Shown here one piece after another: positions 10,661 to 22,230 of a stretch of 64,000 bases of DNA. A program made the translations under genes and the position numbers. How positions within the stretch are numbered: position 1 is the stretch's first letter; each line of letters opens with the position of its first letter. Under the pieces are notes generated by a model that was given only the letters and a program-made list of their open reading frames with translations, was not told the origin of the DNA and did no database searches. This DNA comes from Sordariomycetes sp. S80-01Y (lineage: Eukaryota; Ascomycota; Sordariomycetes), in NCBI GenBank assembly GCA_037042185.1, contig JAXQJY010000026.1, positions 1,860,001 to 1,924,000 on the forward strand. Direction: 5' to 3'.

Positions 10661-11658
10661 TTTGTATCTATATCATCAACCACCCCAAATGTAACAACAC
10701 GACGTATGTAAGAGGAGGGCGCTACAGGCATGGGCATGGCGTTGGTTTAGACAGCATAGCATTGTTGGGGCATATTGTTGAAAGTAATCGAGAGACTCGA
10801 CATGTGACTTTGTATAATACGAACATATTCACTGGAGAGACTTCTACGTGCTCAGAACTGATGTGCAGTGTGCTGCTAAGCGTTGAGGTTACACCCCGAA
10901 CCTAAATGTGTGGCCCCTTTTTGGATACAGTCAGCTACCCTGCAGTCCGCCATTACAACCCAGGTTTTCATGAAGCGAAGAGAATGTAAAGTTCTGTTGT
11001 GCACAGGAACATCAAAAACGATGGGTAGAAATTGAGGGCTTTTCCGTGAGAGATTAGAGGTCAAATTGTTGATTATTAAACTGCAGGTCGTCAACGCAGT
11101 GAGCAACAATGAGGTGTGCGACAAACCTCTAATTCAACTTGAACACGGAAGTAAATAAGTAAGTGGGCCGTCGGCGGTACTCGCGGCTGCCCGCGCTGCT
11201 AGCCAACTTAACGTTTGCCAAACACCCCAAGTCTGGCGAGCAGACTCCCTTCTTTTGCGTCAATCCCTCCAACTGCACATCCTGAAGCCGCATGTCCTGC
11301 TACAGCCTCTGCGACGTGCTGAGTCTGCCGATCTAACCACCCCGCGACACCGCGTTCCAACGCGTCGACTACCGCCCCCACGAACCGATAGGACAGGGGA
11401 ATTGTTCGAGGATTGGCAGCTGGTACGTCCACAGCTCATTTAGGCTTTCAGTCCCTGATGTGAAGGACTGGACTGACCCAATGCCTAACAGACTTCACCG
11501 TAACCGAGAGGGCCATGTCTCTTCGGCCACATCGCCGAATCTAACGTCGATCTCCGCGGATGGTGCCAGGCGCGGATGCGACGCTTCCCGCAACGACTCC
11601 CCACCGCCGTTTTACGAACAACACCCATGGCTGACATGTTGGATACCTCCCATCGATC
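10661..11658. other. Intergenic region, SUV3 to pseudophosphatase gene
   Basis: About 1 kb with no gene that I can support. The first part is AT-richer and should include the SUV3 3' UTR. Beyond about 11,160 it becomes GC-richer and probably includes the 5' leader of the next gene. The short ORFs present overlap one another on both strands and match no family known to me. Confidence 0.5.
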
Positions 11659-12591
11659 ATGAACAACCACGTCAAAGCCAGCGCCCCGGACTCGCGGCGG
11701 CCGCCAAGCCCTCCCACGATCGCCATCCCCGCTGTGCTCTCTCATAAGAGGAGGGGCATGCAGGCGGAGCTGGTCATGGTGCCATCCTACGAGAACGTCG
11801 ACCCCGAGCAGTTGACCGAGCAAGATCTGGCCACGATTACAGGGAACCAAACTCGACTGACTGGGGTGGAATCTGCTACGAACTGGGCATACGAACAGCG
11901 CCGGGAGGCCCAGCGCATCCTGGACTTCTTATACCTGGGGCCGAACAACGTCATCCGAGATTTGGACTATCTTCGGGGGCAGGGAATCACGATGATTATT
12001 GTGCTGCGAGATTCGCGACTCGCGGGTCGTCCACTGCAAAGCCTCGAGGCTGCGACTGCCGCACTTGGGATCGAGGGGATGTATGTCGACGTCGCGAGCG
12101 ACCAACAACTGATCCACGGATTCTCCGACACAGTACGCTCCATCAATAACCACTTGCTCTCAGTGGTCAAGAACCAGGCGCACGACAAGACGGAGGACGG
12201 CCAAATGATGCTCGACGCGGACACCAAGGGCGGGAAGGTTCTCGTCGCCTGCCAGTCAGGGAACGACGTTGCCCCTGTCGTGGTAGCGGCCTACATGATG
12301 GCAGCACTGGGAAAAGATGTTGCGACTGTGGTTCAGTTTGTTTGCGCTCAAAGGTTTTGCTGCGTCTTTGACGAGAACCGCAAGCGACTTCTGATGAGCT
12401 GGCAAGACATCTTGCGCGCCAGGGCTCAAGTTGCTCGGGCGCGGTCGCCATGGGCTGGAGGTGCGGCGCCCGCAGCAGCAAAGAGCAAGAGGGGCTTCGA
12501 AGATGTTGTTATGGATGAAGAAACTGCGGTGGATCAAGAGCGCTTCCTAGGCCGGGAAGATTTCGTCCCGTTCGCTGACGTGGACGGATGA
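11659..12591 (+). CDS. Dual-specificity-phosphatase-like protein, probable pseudophosphatase
   Basis: Intronless 310-residue protein. The segment ILDFLYLGPNNVIRDLDYL (from about residue 87) is the typical opening of a dual-specificity phosphatase fold, and VLVACQSGND at about 194-203 occupies the P-loop position. An active enzyme needs HC-x5-R. Here Cys198 remains, the preceding His is Ala197, and the Arg position is Val204 (CQSGNDV). Catalysis is therefore unlikely, and a STYX-like binding or regulatory role is the best inference. The N-terminal 70 residues are Pro-rich and disordered, and the C-terminus has a basic patch (AKSKRGFEDV) and an acidic end. I chose the ATG at 11659; ATG 11758 is a possible later start. 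The fold is fairly clear; the loss of activity is inferred from residues only. Confidence 0.75.
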   Translation: MNNHVKASAPDSRRPPSPPTIAIPAVLSHKRRGMQAELVMVPSYENVDPEQLTEQDLATITGNQTRLTGVESATNWAYEQRREAQRILDFLYLGPNNVIRDLDYLRGQGITMIIVLRDSRLAGRPLQSLEAATAALGIEGMYVDVASDQQLIHGFSDTVRSINNHLLSVVKNQAHDKTEDGQMMLDADTKGGKVLVACQSGNDVAPVVVAAYMMAALGKDVATVVQFVCAQRFCCVFDENRKRLLMSWQDILRARAQVARARSPWAGGAAPAAAKSKRGFEDVVMDEETAVDQERFLGREDFVPFADVDG

Positions 12592-13573
12592 GGTGATGCC
12601 CGGGACAAGGCGATATGAACATGACTGCAGCCTACGATACTCGCGGATGAGACATATCAACGATGCTTTCTCCCCAGCGATGGGGAGAGAGGATCAAGTC
12701 GGCCAACCTACCTCGCCTTGGCACAGCCTACAGACCCGCTCAGCATCCAGCAATATTTGCTCAAGCGCGTTGCCGTTGCTATCGAGTGCTTGGAAATGGT
12801 GACCTGGTCCACCCCTGGCTTCCCTGGAGAAGCTTACTCACGACGACACTCACGCTTTTTTGCATGACGATCCCACGACCGAATGAACGATTAGACATAG
12901 ACACGCCCACTGCATTAGGGCTGCGGAGGCGTCGCAAATAGGGAGGAAAGAACAGACACGGACGTTGCATATGCTAGTAATGACAGAATAGAAGCTGGCC
13001 GAAGATCTGGTCACGCAGGTCTGCAAGCTCAGATGTAGCCTGCTCGGAACCGATCCAGCCCGTCCACCGCCTGCGAGGCGAGCACTGACAGCAGATATTC
13101 GTGCCCTTGCCGCTGTGCCTGAAATGCAGCATCGTATACAATCACCCTTGTTGTCCTCTGACGGGCCTTGCGTTTTCCAACCCGCTGTACGTAGTGGGCC
13201 GATTGTGTACCAGACTTGCTGCAGCTTCCCGGCCTCGCTTGTCCCTGGCACAGTGGTCTGGCGTTGCAACTCGTCGGCCCCTCGGAATTTTACTCAGTGT
13301 TACTTCAAATCAACGTGCGCAGAGAGCTTGGAGTCTGAGCGCCTGACCTACCTAGGCGCTTTCTCTAGGGATCTGAGGTGAGCAAATGCAGCACAACTTG
13401 CCCTGTTCGGAAACCTTAGGGGCAAGCGCGTCTCACAATCTCCTGCCCTCAAAGATGGCCCTGAGGTACTTGAACAAATTTGCTGCTCTCACTCACCAAA
13501 CGCTCTTACAAACATCACTATGATCGTCATCTCAGGCCCTTTCTTTCCTTCCACGCCTTAAGAAATTAACACG
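12592..13573. other. Intergenic region upstream of Dicer-like 2
   Basis: About 980 bp between two plus-strand genes, holding the 3' UTR of the pseudophosphatase gene and the DCL2 promoter. A pyrimidine-rich tract precedes the DCL2 ATG. No additional gene can be supported. Confidence 0.5.
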
Positions 13574-16500
13574 ATGAGCACCCCACCTGGGACGAATGCT
13601 CACGACGAGCTGAATAAATCATTCAGTGGAATCCATGAAGACCCTGAAACCAAACCTGGAGGGAAACAAGACCAAAGTGCTGACTCCGAATCCGAAGATG
13701 ATCGTTACCTCTTGACGCAGAACGACGCGCCAAAGGCTCAGAAGATAAGCGAAAGGAAGAGACAAGATGTCGCCATCTTTCAAACCTTTGTCACAGAAAG
13801 GGAGCGTTGGAGAGATCCCGGCAAAGACACAAGCCTGTCTCGTTCCGGAGAGAACGGGCTGTCGGCCTCGGCCAAGCGCAGCGACAACAGAATCATAGAC
13901 GCACCGCGCGAGTACCAGCTGGAGCTCTTCGAACGTGCCAAGAAGAAGAACATCATTGTGGTGCTTGACACAGGTACTGGAAAGACTCTGATTGCCGTCC
14001 TTCTTCTGCGGCATATGGTGGAAGAGGAGATGGAGAGACGCGCCCTGGTGCAGCATACTCAGCCACAGCCACTTCCCAACAAAACTGCCTTCTTCTTGGT
14101 AGAGAACGTCGCCCTTTGCGTGCAGCAACATCGAGTTCTACGCAGTAACCTCCCAGTTCCGATAGGGAGAGTTCATGGGGACTGTGGGCAGGGCAGCCGA
14201 CGGGAATTCTGGGAAACGCAGCTGAGAGATAACATGGTCGTGGTGAGCACAGCCCAAGTGCTGCTTGACGGGCTCAACAATGGATTTCTAAGTATGAAGC
14301 ATATCAGCCTCATCATCTTCGACGAGGCCCATCATACGAAGAAGAAGCACCCTTATGCCGAGATCATCAAAAGCCACTATGTCCGAGCCGACGCAGCGCA
14401 CCGTCCCAAAATCCTGGGCATGACAGCTTCGCCGGTCGATGCGCAGACAAAGGACGTACGCGCGGCGGCTGCCGAACTAGAAGGTGTGATGTTTAGTGAG
14501 ATCGCCACCGTGTCAGACGATATCTTGAGCCAGACCCCCAAGGCACAGGAAACATACCAAAGTTATGACCAACTCTTGCCCAAGGAGCAGACTCGCACCG
14601 CCCTCTGGGACCGAATCAACCACCTCGCCTCGGATAACCACTTCTTCCGTGCTGCTCTTGACTTCACCGAAGAGGCATCATCGACGCTTGGGCCCTGGTG
14701 TGCCGACAGATTCTGGTACTACCTTCTTTCGGATGTCGAGGTCACGAGGCTAAGAGAGAGAACGCAAGGTGACATGGGGAACCAAGGCTTGCCCGTTGAG
14801 ACCATTAATCAGGCTGTTGATGCCATCGAGGCTATCAGAGGTCTAGTCCAGGAAACTTCGTGTCAGGAAAAGGCGTGCACACCGCAGCGACTGCACTTCT
14901 CTTCCAAGTTCAGGGGCCTTTTGGAGACTCTTGAGGATCAATTTGAGAAGGGGACCTCACGTTGTATTGTCTTTGTGGAGAAGAGATCCACGGCCTTGAT
15001 TCTTTCGAAGCTGCTGCAAGAAGAACACATTCGCATTCCCGGAGTCTCTCCCGCGTACCTGGTTGGACTGCACGCCGCGTCGTCCTTCGTAGCGATGTCC
15101 TTCCGCGAACAAGTGGAAGTGCTTGACGACTTCAAACAGGGGATCTGCAACTGCCTCATCACAACCACCGTTGCTGAAGAGGGTATAGACATTCCCGCCT
15201 GCGATTTGGTCATACGATGGGACATGTATAAAACGATGATTCAATACATACAGTCCCGCGGTCGTGCTCGCCAGGAGGGATCGAGATTCATAAGCTTGAT
15301 TGAAAGCCACAACATAACACACCTACGACGATTCAAGCAAGCCACGAGGGACTCAACTGCGCTTAGGCAGTTCTGCTCCGCTCTTCCCGAGGACCGCAAG
15401 GTTCAAGATACTTACGTTGTGGACACTGCTGCTATGGCGCGAATGGAAGCAGCTGCGCAGAGACAGCTTGAAATCGAGGCGACGGGAGCGAGGATTTCGT
15501 ATCAAAACTGCCTTGAAATCCTAGCCCGATTTGTGTCATCACTCCACGGTCCGAGTGACGCCAACTTTTGCCCCGAGTTTACCGTCATGCCAATAGGGAG
15601 AAACTTCATGGCGCACGTAGTTCTTCCAGAGGTGTCTCCCATATCCTACGTTGCGGGACAGCCACAGCGTGCCAAACAGCTCGCTCGGAGATCTGCGGCG
15701 TACGAGGCCTGTGTTATGCTGCACGAAAAGAAATACATCGATGACAATCTACAATCTACACTAGCCAAGCGGTTGCCTGCCATGCGCAACGCTAGGCTCG
15801 CCATCTCATCTCAGAAGAAGGCAAATTACGAGATGCGCATCAAACCTCAAATCTGGTCAGATACCGGCCATATTGATACGCTTTACGCCACTATTCTCAT
15901 TCTGGACAACCCTAGCGCTGTCAGCAAATCGGCCGTGAAAACGATGTCCATTCTCACAAGGAAGCCGCTGCCTTTAATGATGCCAGACGTTCAGCTGTAT
16001 TTTGGAACAGGTCATACATCTCTAGTAAAACTTGTTACGACACAGCAGCCTATCAGTCTCGACTCAGATCGACTCAAGCATCTTCACGGGTTCACCCTGA
16101 AAGTCTTCGACGACATATTCAGCAAGCAGTTCAGTGCAGAAGCCTCAGATATGCCGTACTTTCTAGCACCAACTTTAGATCCCGCCAAGAACACCAGCGA
16201 AGCCATCGAGCTCGATTGGGAGATGATAAAAGCATGCCAAGTGGACGCCTTCTTGGAATGGGAAAACCAGCCCGAGGACTTTTACCGCGACAAACTGGTC
16301 GTAGACCATCTAGATGGATCCCGCAAGATGATCACTTCCGGTATCAATCCAAACTTGAAGCCAAGTAGTCCGACACCGGTTGGTGCTCCCGTCCCGAAGT
16401 CACGGGCGTACCGCTCCGTCGAGCCCACGATCAAGGAGTACAGCAACAGCTATTTTCTCAGGATGCGCAAAGCCTGCGCATCTCAATGGCGTGATGATCA

Positions 16501-18272
16501 GCCCGTTGTTGATGCAGAGATCCTATCGTTACGGCGCAATTTCCTTGATCAGTATTGGGTTGACGAAGCCACAAACAACCGCTGTTCCATCATCCTACAG
16601 CCGTTAAAGGTCTCACCTGTAAGTGCCCCGAAGAGCTTTCCAGTTGTGAGAAGATGAATGACTGAGCTTCAACCAGATACCGATCGGCGTCGTGGCTATG
16701 GCGAACTTGCTGCCTGCCATCATCTACCGCATCGACCAGACTCTCATTTCCCTCGAGGCTTGCAACCTTCTTGGTCTCAAAATCCGACCAGAACTAGCAC
16801 TGGAAGCATGTACAAAGGACAGTGATAACAGCGAGGAGCATGAACAGCATCAAATGAATTTCCAACACGGCATGGGCAACAACTACGAAAGACTCGAGTT
16901 CCTCGGCGACTCGTTCCTCAAGATGGCCACCACTATCTCACTCTACACCATCATGCCTTCCATGAAGGAGTTCGAATCGCATACTGCGCGCATGGTGTTG
17001 ATCGCCAACCAGAACCTCTTCAACGTCGCCGTAGATCGCAAATTACAAGAGTACATACGATCCAAGAGTTTTGACCGCCGGTTGTGGTACCCTAACCTTC
17101 CCCTGAAGAAGGGCAAGGCTGCGAAAACCAGCGCTCGTCATAGTCTGGGGGACAAGACAATCGCAGACGTCTGCGAGGCGCTCATCGGGGCAGCGTACCT
17201 CACCCAGAAGGGCAGCAAGGACATGGCCGTTCGCGCCGTGACCAAGATGGTCAAGAGCGCCAATCACAAGATGAAGAGATGGTCTGACTATTACGCAGCG
17301 TACAAGGCGCCGGCGTGGATCGAGGGTGGCGCGATCACGCAAGTACAGCGTCAGGCCGTCGACGCAGTCAAGGACAACGTGGGCTACCGCTTCAACTCTC
17401 CGCTTCTCCTGCGCAGCGCGTTCAAGCACCCGTCGCACGTGTACGATTCGTCGGTTCCCGACTATCAACGCCTTGAGTTCCTCGGCGATTCCCTGCTAGA
17501 CATGGTTGTCGTTGACTACCTCTTTAGGACCTTCCCGCTGGCTGACCCCCACTGGTTGACGGAACACAAGATGGCTATCGTGTCCAACCATTTCCTCGGC
17601 TGCCTGTGTGTGAAGCTTGGCTTGCACAGCCAAATCATGCTTACCACCTCCGTGCTTATCACTCAACGAGCTGAATTCGCTGCAGATCTGGAGCGCGCGG
17701 AAGAGGCTGCTCGCGATGACACAGACGGCACGGTGCGCAGCGACTACTGGCGCAACGTCGAACAACCCCCCAAAGCCCTCGCCGACGTCGTCGAAGCCCT
17801 GATTGGCGCCATGTTCGTCGACGCCAAGTACGACTACAGCGTGGTGGAAACCTTCTTCAACCGCCACATCCTCCCGTGCTTTGAAGACATGACGCTCTAC
17901 GACTCCTTCGGCGAGAAGCACCCCGTCACCTGGCTCACGCGTCGTCTTGCAACCAACATGGGCTGCCGAGACTGGAGGCTGCTGTCGCAGGAGGTTCCGT
18001 GCGGGACGGAGGAGGGCGTCAAAGCCGTGACGAGCACCGAGGTCATCTGCGCGCTGCTGGTGCATGGGAAGCCTTTCGAGCACGCCACGGCGGCGAGCGG
18101 TCGCTACGCAAAGATTGCATGCGCGAAGAAGGCGGGAAAGAAATTAGGGGAGATGAGCAGGAGTGAATACCGGGAGGAAACTGGCTGTAGATGTATGATG
18201 GAAGGTGGTGATGGTGGGCAGGGTGGCATGGCTGTCAAGGCGGTCAGAGACGCTCAGGGGCTGATCATCTAG
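13574..18272 (+). CDS. DCL2: Dicer-like protein 2
   Basis: Two exons, 13574-16618 and 16677-18272, with one 58 nt intron (GTAAGT ... CAACCAG) in phase 0, encode 1546 residues. The DExD helicase has VVLDTGTGKT (Walker A, ending about 138), IIFDEAHH (250-254) and MTASPVDA; the C-terminal helicase lobe has QSRGRARQEGSRF. A Dicer dimerisation domain follows (about residues 650-740). RNase IIIa carries ERLEFLGDS (about 1086-1094) with DVCEALIGAAY, and RNase IIIb carries QRLEFLGDS (about 1279-1287) with DVVEALIGAMF, so the acidic catalytic residues are present in both. A C-terminal dsRBD-like segment lies at about 1440-1510. I see no clear PAZ domain, usual for fungal Dicers by eye. DCL2 cuts dsRNA to siRNAs for quelling and antiviral silencing. 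The layout looks complete. It is convergent with the next gene, only 60 bp between stops. Confidence 0.94.
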
Positions 18273-18332
18273 AGACGGCGAGATTGAACAGCCAAATAGA
18301 CTCGCAGCCGAAAGAATATACACGTGAGAGCA

Positions 18333-19382
18333 CTAAGCCAGCACCATGCACCCCCCGTTCTCAACCACGGTCAGGTTGGGAGCGCTGAGCTCCTCGCCCG
18401 CTTTCTCCGTCTGCTCCCTGCCCAACGCCCACTCCAACTTCCTGAAGATATCAGTCACCAGCCACCCCGTCACCAGCCCCTTGTACTGCAGCTTGGAGTG
18501 GTGGGTCGGGATCCAGTACTTTGCGCCTCCAACCCTCCTGAAGAGCTTGAGCCCGCCCTCGGCGCCCAGTGTCGTCTGCCAGCTCAACGTCCAGCTCTCC
18601 TTGAGGCCGTGCATGTAGGCCAGGTTGCGGAGGGGCGGCTTGGAGGCGAGGAAGCCCTCAAGGGACGGCTGTCCCATGTGCATCCCGTGCGGTGACTCGA
18701 GGACGGCCTCGTGGATCTCGCTGCCGGACTCATCGATGTGCGTCCAGATGAGCGCCGCGACGAAGTTGAGCTCGTGCTGCCCCAGCAGCTTGACGGGCGT
18801 GAGCCACGAAGGGAAGCCGTCCGGGTGCATCGCATCGTCGCGCCACGTGTCGATGCGGTCTGACCTCTGCTGGATGATGCTGATGGAGTCAAAGTGCTTC
18901 ATCTTCACAATTCTGTCCCGCGCCTCCGAGGTGCACACGACGGGGATGCGGCTGTCGAAGCGCTCCAGCGTCGGCTCGTTAAGGTGGTCGAGATAGTGAA
19001 AGAAGAGCAGAATGCAGTCCAGCGGCCCTTCGTAGGCATCATCGCTAGCCTTGACGGGCTTGACTTTTGCGGGCGCCCCGTTGTCCTTAGCGAGCGCTGC
19101 GGCTGCCTCCTCGATCTGCCAGGCCACGCCCTCGACGGCCTGGGCGTCGGTGACGGCGGCGGGCGCGCTGAGGGAGATCCAGACGAGCCACTGCGAGAAC
19201 TCGCTGGTCGGGCCGGCGAGCCAGGGTTCAAAGACAATGTGGTAGTACCATCTGGGGCAGACGTCGTCGACGGGGCGCGGGATGGAGAAGAGCCAGGACT
19301 GGTCGCCGTTGAGGGAGGTCCAGACGGGACGTAGCGGCCACTGCAGATCGTCTCTGAGCGTCTGGGCGCGAGCTTCTTCCAT
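18333..19382 (-). CDS. Metallo-beta-lactamase-superfamily-like protein, metal site degenerate
   Basis: Intronless 349-residue protein. The opening (PVWTSLNGDQSWLFSIPRP), the early DPW-like turn (VFEPWLAGPTS) and the block DCILLFFHYLDHLNEPTL followed by IPVVCTSEA resemble fungal proteins of the metallo-beta-lactamase superfamily related to the NAPE-PLD/UlaG-like branch. The canonical metal motif is H-x-H-x-D-H; here the corresponding stretch is F-H-Y-L-D-H, so the two leading His residues are not in register while Asp-His remains. Metal binding and hydrolysis may be weakened or lost. No signal peptide is seen. The family is a motif-level judgement and could be wrong; substrate unknown. The stop lies 60 bp from the DCL2 stop on the opposite strand, so the 3' UTRs almost certainly overlap. 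Confidence 0.6.
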   Translation of the reverse strand: MEEARAQTLRDDLQWPLRPVWTSLNGDQSWLFSIPRPVDDVCPRWYYHIVFEPWLAGPTSEFSQWLVWISLSAPAAVTDAQAVEGVAWQIEEAAAALAKDNGAPAKVKPVKASDDAYEGPLDCILLFFHYLDHLNEPTLERFDSRIPVVCTSEARDRIVKMKHFDSISIIQQRSDRIDTWRDDAMHPDGFPSWLTPVKLLGQHELNFVAALIWTHIDESGSEIHEAVLESPHGMHMGQPSLEGFLASKPPLRNLAYMHGLKESWTLSWQTTLGAEGGLKLFRRVGGAKYWIPTHHSKLQYKGLVTGWLVTDIFRKLEWALGREQTEKAGEELSAPNLTVVENGGCMVLA

Positions 19383-20313
19383 GATGGTCTGATGGCAAGT
19401 CGAGATGCTGCTGTTGAGATTGTTTTAGGGAGATATACCACAGCGAGAGATGGAAGTCAGTATGGCACGGCACAGCAATGATTATATTCAAATGCTAGCG
19501 TGATGAGCTTATGTCTCACCCGCAACCCTCCAAATGCCATAATATCGCGGGGAAGCTAAATTCTTACCAGCAGTCCTGATGCGAGAGTTTGGGGGCAAGA
19601 GTCCGAGGGCAGGGGTCCAGCTGGCGGTAGGGCGGTGGCGGCAGCGTGGCGATCCTCTGGATGACCCTTGCTAGTTGGACATGCGGCGCACGGGAGGCTG
19701 TGACACAGATTCCATAGCCTACTCAACACCGACCACGTTGATTCCAAATGCCTGTCCGTGATTTCTATGAGAAGGCGGCGTAGCGGAGCATTTCTTACAC
19801 ACCCTTCTGCGTTTGTCCACTCACTGCTGCGCGCAGTCTGCGGGCGTGTAAGTCACGGGGCTCTTCGTTCTGAATTCCTGCATTGACCGAGGCTTGCAGC
19901 TCACGGAATAGTATTTGGTTGCTGGAATCATTCTCATGAGCATCTCATGACTATTTTCTGATGTCGCAATGACCTATTCGCAGTCCAGTCCTTTGGTTTA
20001 AGGTAACATGGCTCATTCTATATCCACTGTAACAACCAATTTTCATTGAGCAGTACAAGTCAGACTACGATATTGAGCAGCCACATGCCATCCCTAGTCT
20101 GTTCTTGAACCCCTGATTCATCAAGGATCTCTGCTGGGTGTCATGAGCGCACCGCCCCTAACGACGTCAGATCAGCCCCGTTCCAGGACAGGCGTTGATT
20201 AGGTATTCATCAGGTGGCGGGTGCCTTCGTCAAATCAGAGGCATTTCCATCGAACGAGACGGTAGCGTGTCCTTATTTCCATCACTATCGTAGCGACGGT
20301 TCTCTGTGCACTC
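19383..20313. other. Intergenic region between two minus-strand genes
   Basis: About 930 bp upstream of the metallo-beta-lactamase-like gene and downstream of the UCH gene. Only short mutually overlapping ORFs occur. I see no repeat, RNA gene or further coding signal. Confidence 0.5.
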
Positions 20314-21060
20314 TCAGTCCAGTGATCCAGCGAGCGCCACGGCGCTGAAACGCAGGTCGCCGCCCTCTCGTTCAAGGAACTTGAGCGCACCGAGAGCCAA
20401 GCCTTTCGAGCTCAGCACGTCTTCGCTGTCCTGCAGCTCTCCTCTCCGGATGGGACCCTTCCTGCGCCCGTCCAGCTCCCACAGCGCGCCGTCCTTGCCC
20501 TTGGCGAAGCAGACGTAGTGCAGGTCGACGTCGTCGTTGGCGTCGGGCGCAGACGTGTCACCCCCCGAGGCGGCCTCCTTGTGCGCCGTCGCGAGCTCGG
20601 GCGTCCGCTCCAGCAGCTGGGAGCGCTCCCGCGGCGTCATGTCCACGGCCTGCGCGAGCAGCTTATCCAGCGTGGAGCCCTTCTCGATGAAGTCGGCCGC
20701 CGGCCCGTTGCAGACGGCGTGCAGCAGGCCCATCAGCCCGCACGCGTTGCGGATCGTCTGCTTCCACCACACCACGGGCTCGCCGGCGCCCTTGCCCTTG
20801 TACTCGTCGGCGAGCGTGTCCTCGGACATGCGGTGGCTCTCGTAGGCGGCGCTGACGGGGAAGACGAGGAGCAGAGCGAGGGCGGGTCGCGGGATGAAGG
20901 ACAGGAGGTCTGGGTCGGTGAGGGAGTAGACGTCGTGCAGGGACAGCGCCGGGGAGACGCCCAGTTTGTGGATGAGGCTGGTCATGAGCTCGGGGTTCGC
21001 CTCGAGGGGGATGAAGGCGGGAGCGGCATCGCTGGGGTCGGGGTCGGCGGTCGCAGACAT
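20314..21060 (-). CDS. Ubiquitin carboxyl-terminal hydrolase, UCH (C12) family
   Basis: Intronless 248-residue deubiquitinase of the UCHL3/Yuh1 type, about the usual length for the single-domain members. The catalytic set is visible: Gln101 and Cys107 in QTIRNACGLMGLLHA, His181 in DLHYVCFA and Asp197 in LWELDGRRKGP. These enzymes release small adducts and short peptides from the ubiquitin C-terminus and process ubiquitin precursors; in yeast Yuh1 also processes Rub1 (family knowledge). The N-terminal segment contains the expected IPLEANPELM start of the UCH fold. No localisation signal is present, so it is probably cytosolic. The C-terminus ends shortly after the last strand (FSAVALAGSLD), arguing against the longer UCH37/BAP1 group. 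Confidence 0.93.
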   Translation of the reverse strand: MSATADPDPSDAAPAFIPLEANPELMTSLIHKLGVSPALSLHDVYSLTDPDLLSFIPRPALALLLVFPVSAAYESHRMSEDTLADEYKGKGAGEPVVWWKQTIRNACGLMGLLHAVCNGPAADFIEKGSTLDKLLAQAVDMTPRERSQLLERTPELATAHKEAASGGDTSAPDANDDVDLHYVCFAKGKDGALWELDGRRKGPIRRGELQDSEDVLSSKGLALGALKFLEREGGDLRFSAVALAGSLD

Positions 21061-22230
21061 GGTGGCCGGGGGTTGTCAGGTGTATTGCGTTTCTGTAGCC
21101 TGATGGTACTTCAAATATCCTGGTGTCGGGAGTCGGGAAGTTGAGAAATGGTGCACTCGAGGTAAGTTAATCATTTAGTGGTTGAGTTGTTGTCAAAAGA
21201 GCCAAGACACCAGAGGCAGAGCTGGCCGACGTCATCCCCCACCTTCCCACCGCGGACAAAAAGGCCGACAGAGGTGCGTGCAATGCGGCGCGCACTCGAC
21301 CGGTCTTTATGTCATGCAGTCAGCACTCGCATTGGCTCCATCTAAAGGCGCTAGTCAGGAACAGCTGTCTCGGAAGCTTTTGCACACATGGACCTAGAGG
21401 CAATTAGCTCGTGCGCCCATCCTCCTCCCATACTGTGTCATTGGACGCGGCCCCTGAATCCTGCCTCAGAAGCAAAGTCAAACATACAGCAATCATGCAT
21501 CGACGCGGCCGGCAGAGCGGTTGGCTGCCGAGATTCGGCCCAGCTGTCTTCGCAGTTTCAGCCACCCAGACTCGCCAGACCGCGCCCACGGTTCGCTACA
21601 TCTGTGCAGACCAGGGCCCCCCAGGCCCCGAAACGGCCATGATCGGCGCCCATTTCGGCTGCCCTGCCCCTGAATCCGCCTGGATCCGCCGTGGCATCTC
21701 CCCAATTGGACAACCCTGACAGCGTCCCCCTCTGCAGTCTGCTGAAGAGACATGGGGGGGAGAAACATTTCGGTGCCGATTCCTGGGTTGACGCAAAAAT
21801 GTTTCACGACGAGTCACATTCGTCCTCACTGCCGACCTCAGATCCCAGGCGGGGCGAATTACTTGCTTCTCTTCTGCTCGATTCATTTCACTTCGCATCG
21901 AGCACGTTGGCATTGCCGGTCCTTGCGGCCCCTGGGTAGGGAAAAGATCGTGTCCGGCGCTAGTGTCGCGGAGCCCGTTCAAGTGGTGATGGTATTGCCT
22001 TAGTACTTAGTCGCGCGAAGTGCTCCTGGTCGCTGCGATTCGTCGGCACCATCCTGCGCCTCGCTGCAGCTAACAGTTTGGTATCACCTCGTTTGCGCGT
22101 CTCGATTCTGATTTTGCTGAGGCTTATCCTTATCCCGTCAAGCTCTCGACTCGCTCTCTTGACGTCGCCCATGCGCATTCCTCCCACCGAGACACCACGC
22201 TCTCCATGAGCACTGAGCTCACCCAGCACC
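21061..22230. other. Divergent intergenic region, UCH / disordered protein gene
   Basis: About 1.17 kb between divergent start codons. There are several overlapping ORFs of 60-128 codons on both strands, none with a recognisable family and all in Pro/Arg/Ser-rich composition typical of GC-rich noncoding sequence. I call no gene. Confidence 0.5.
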
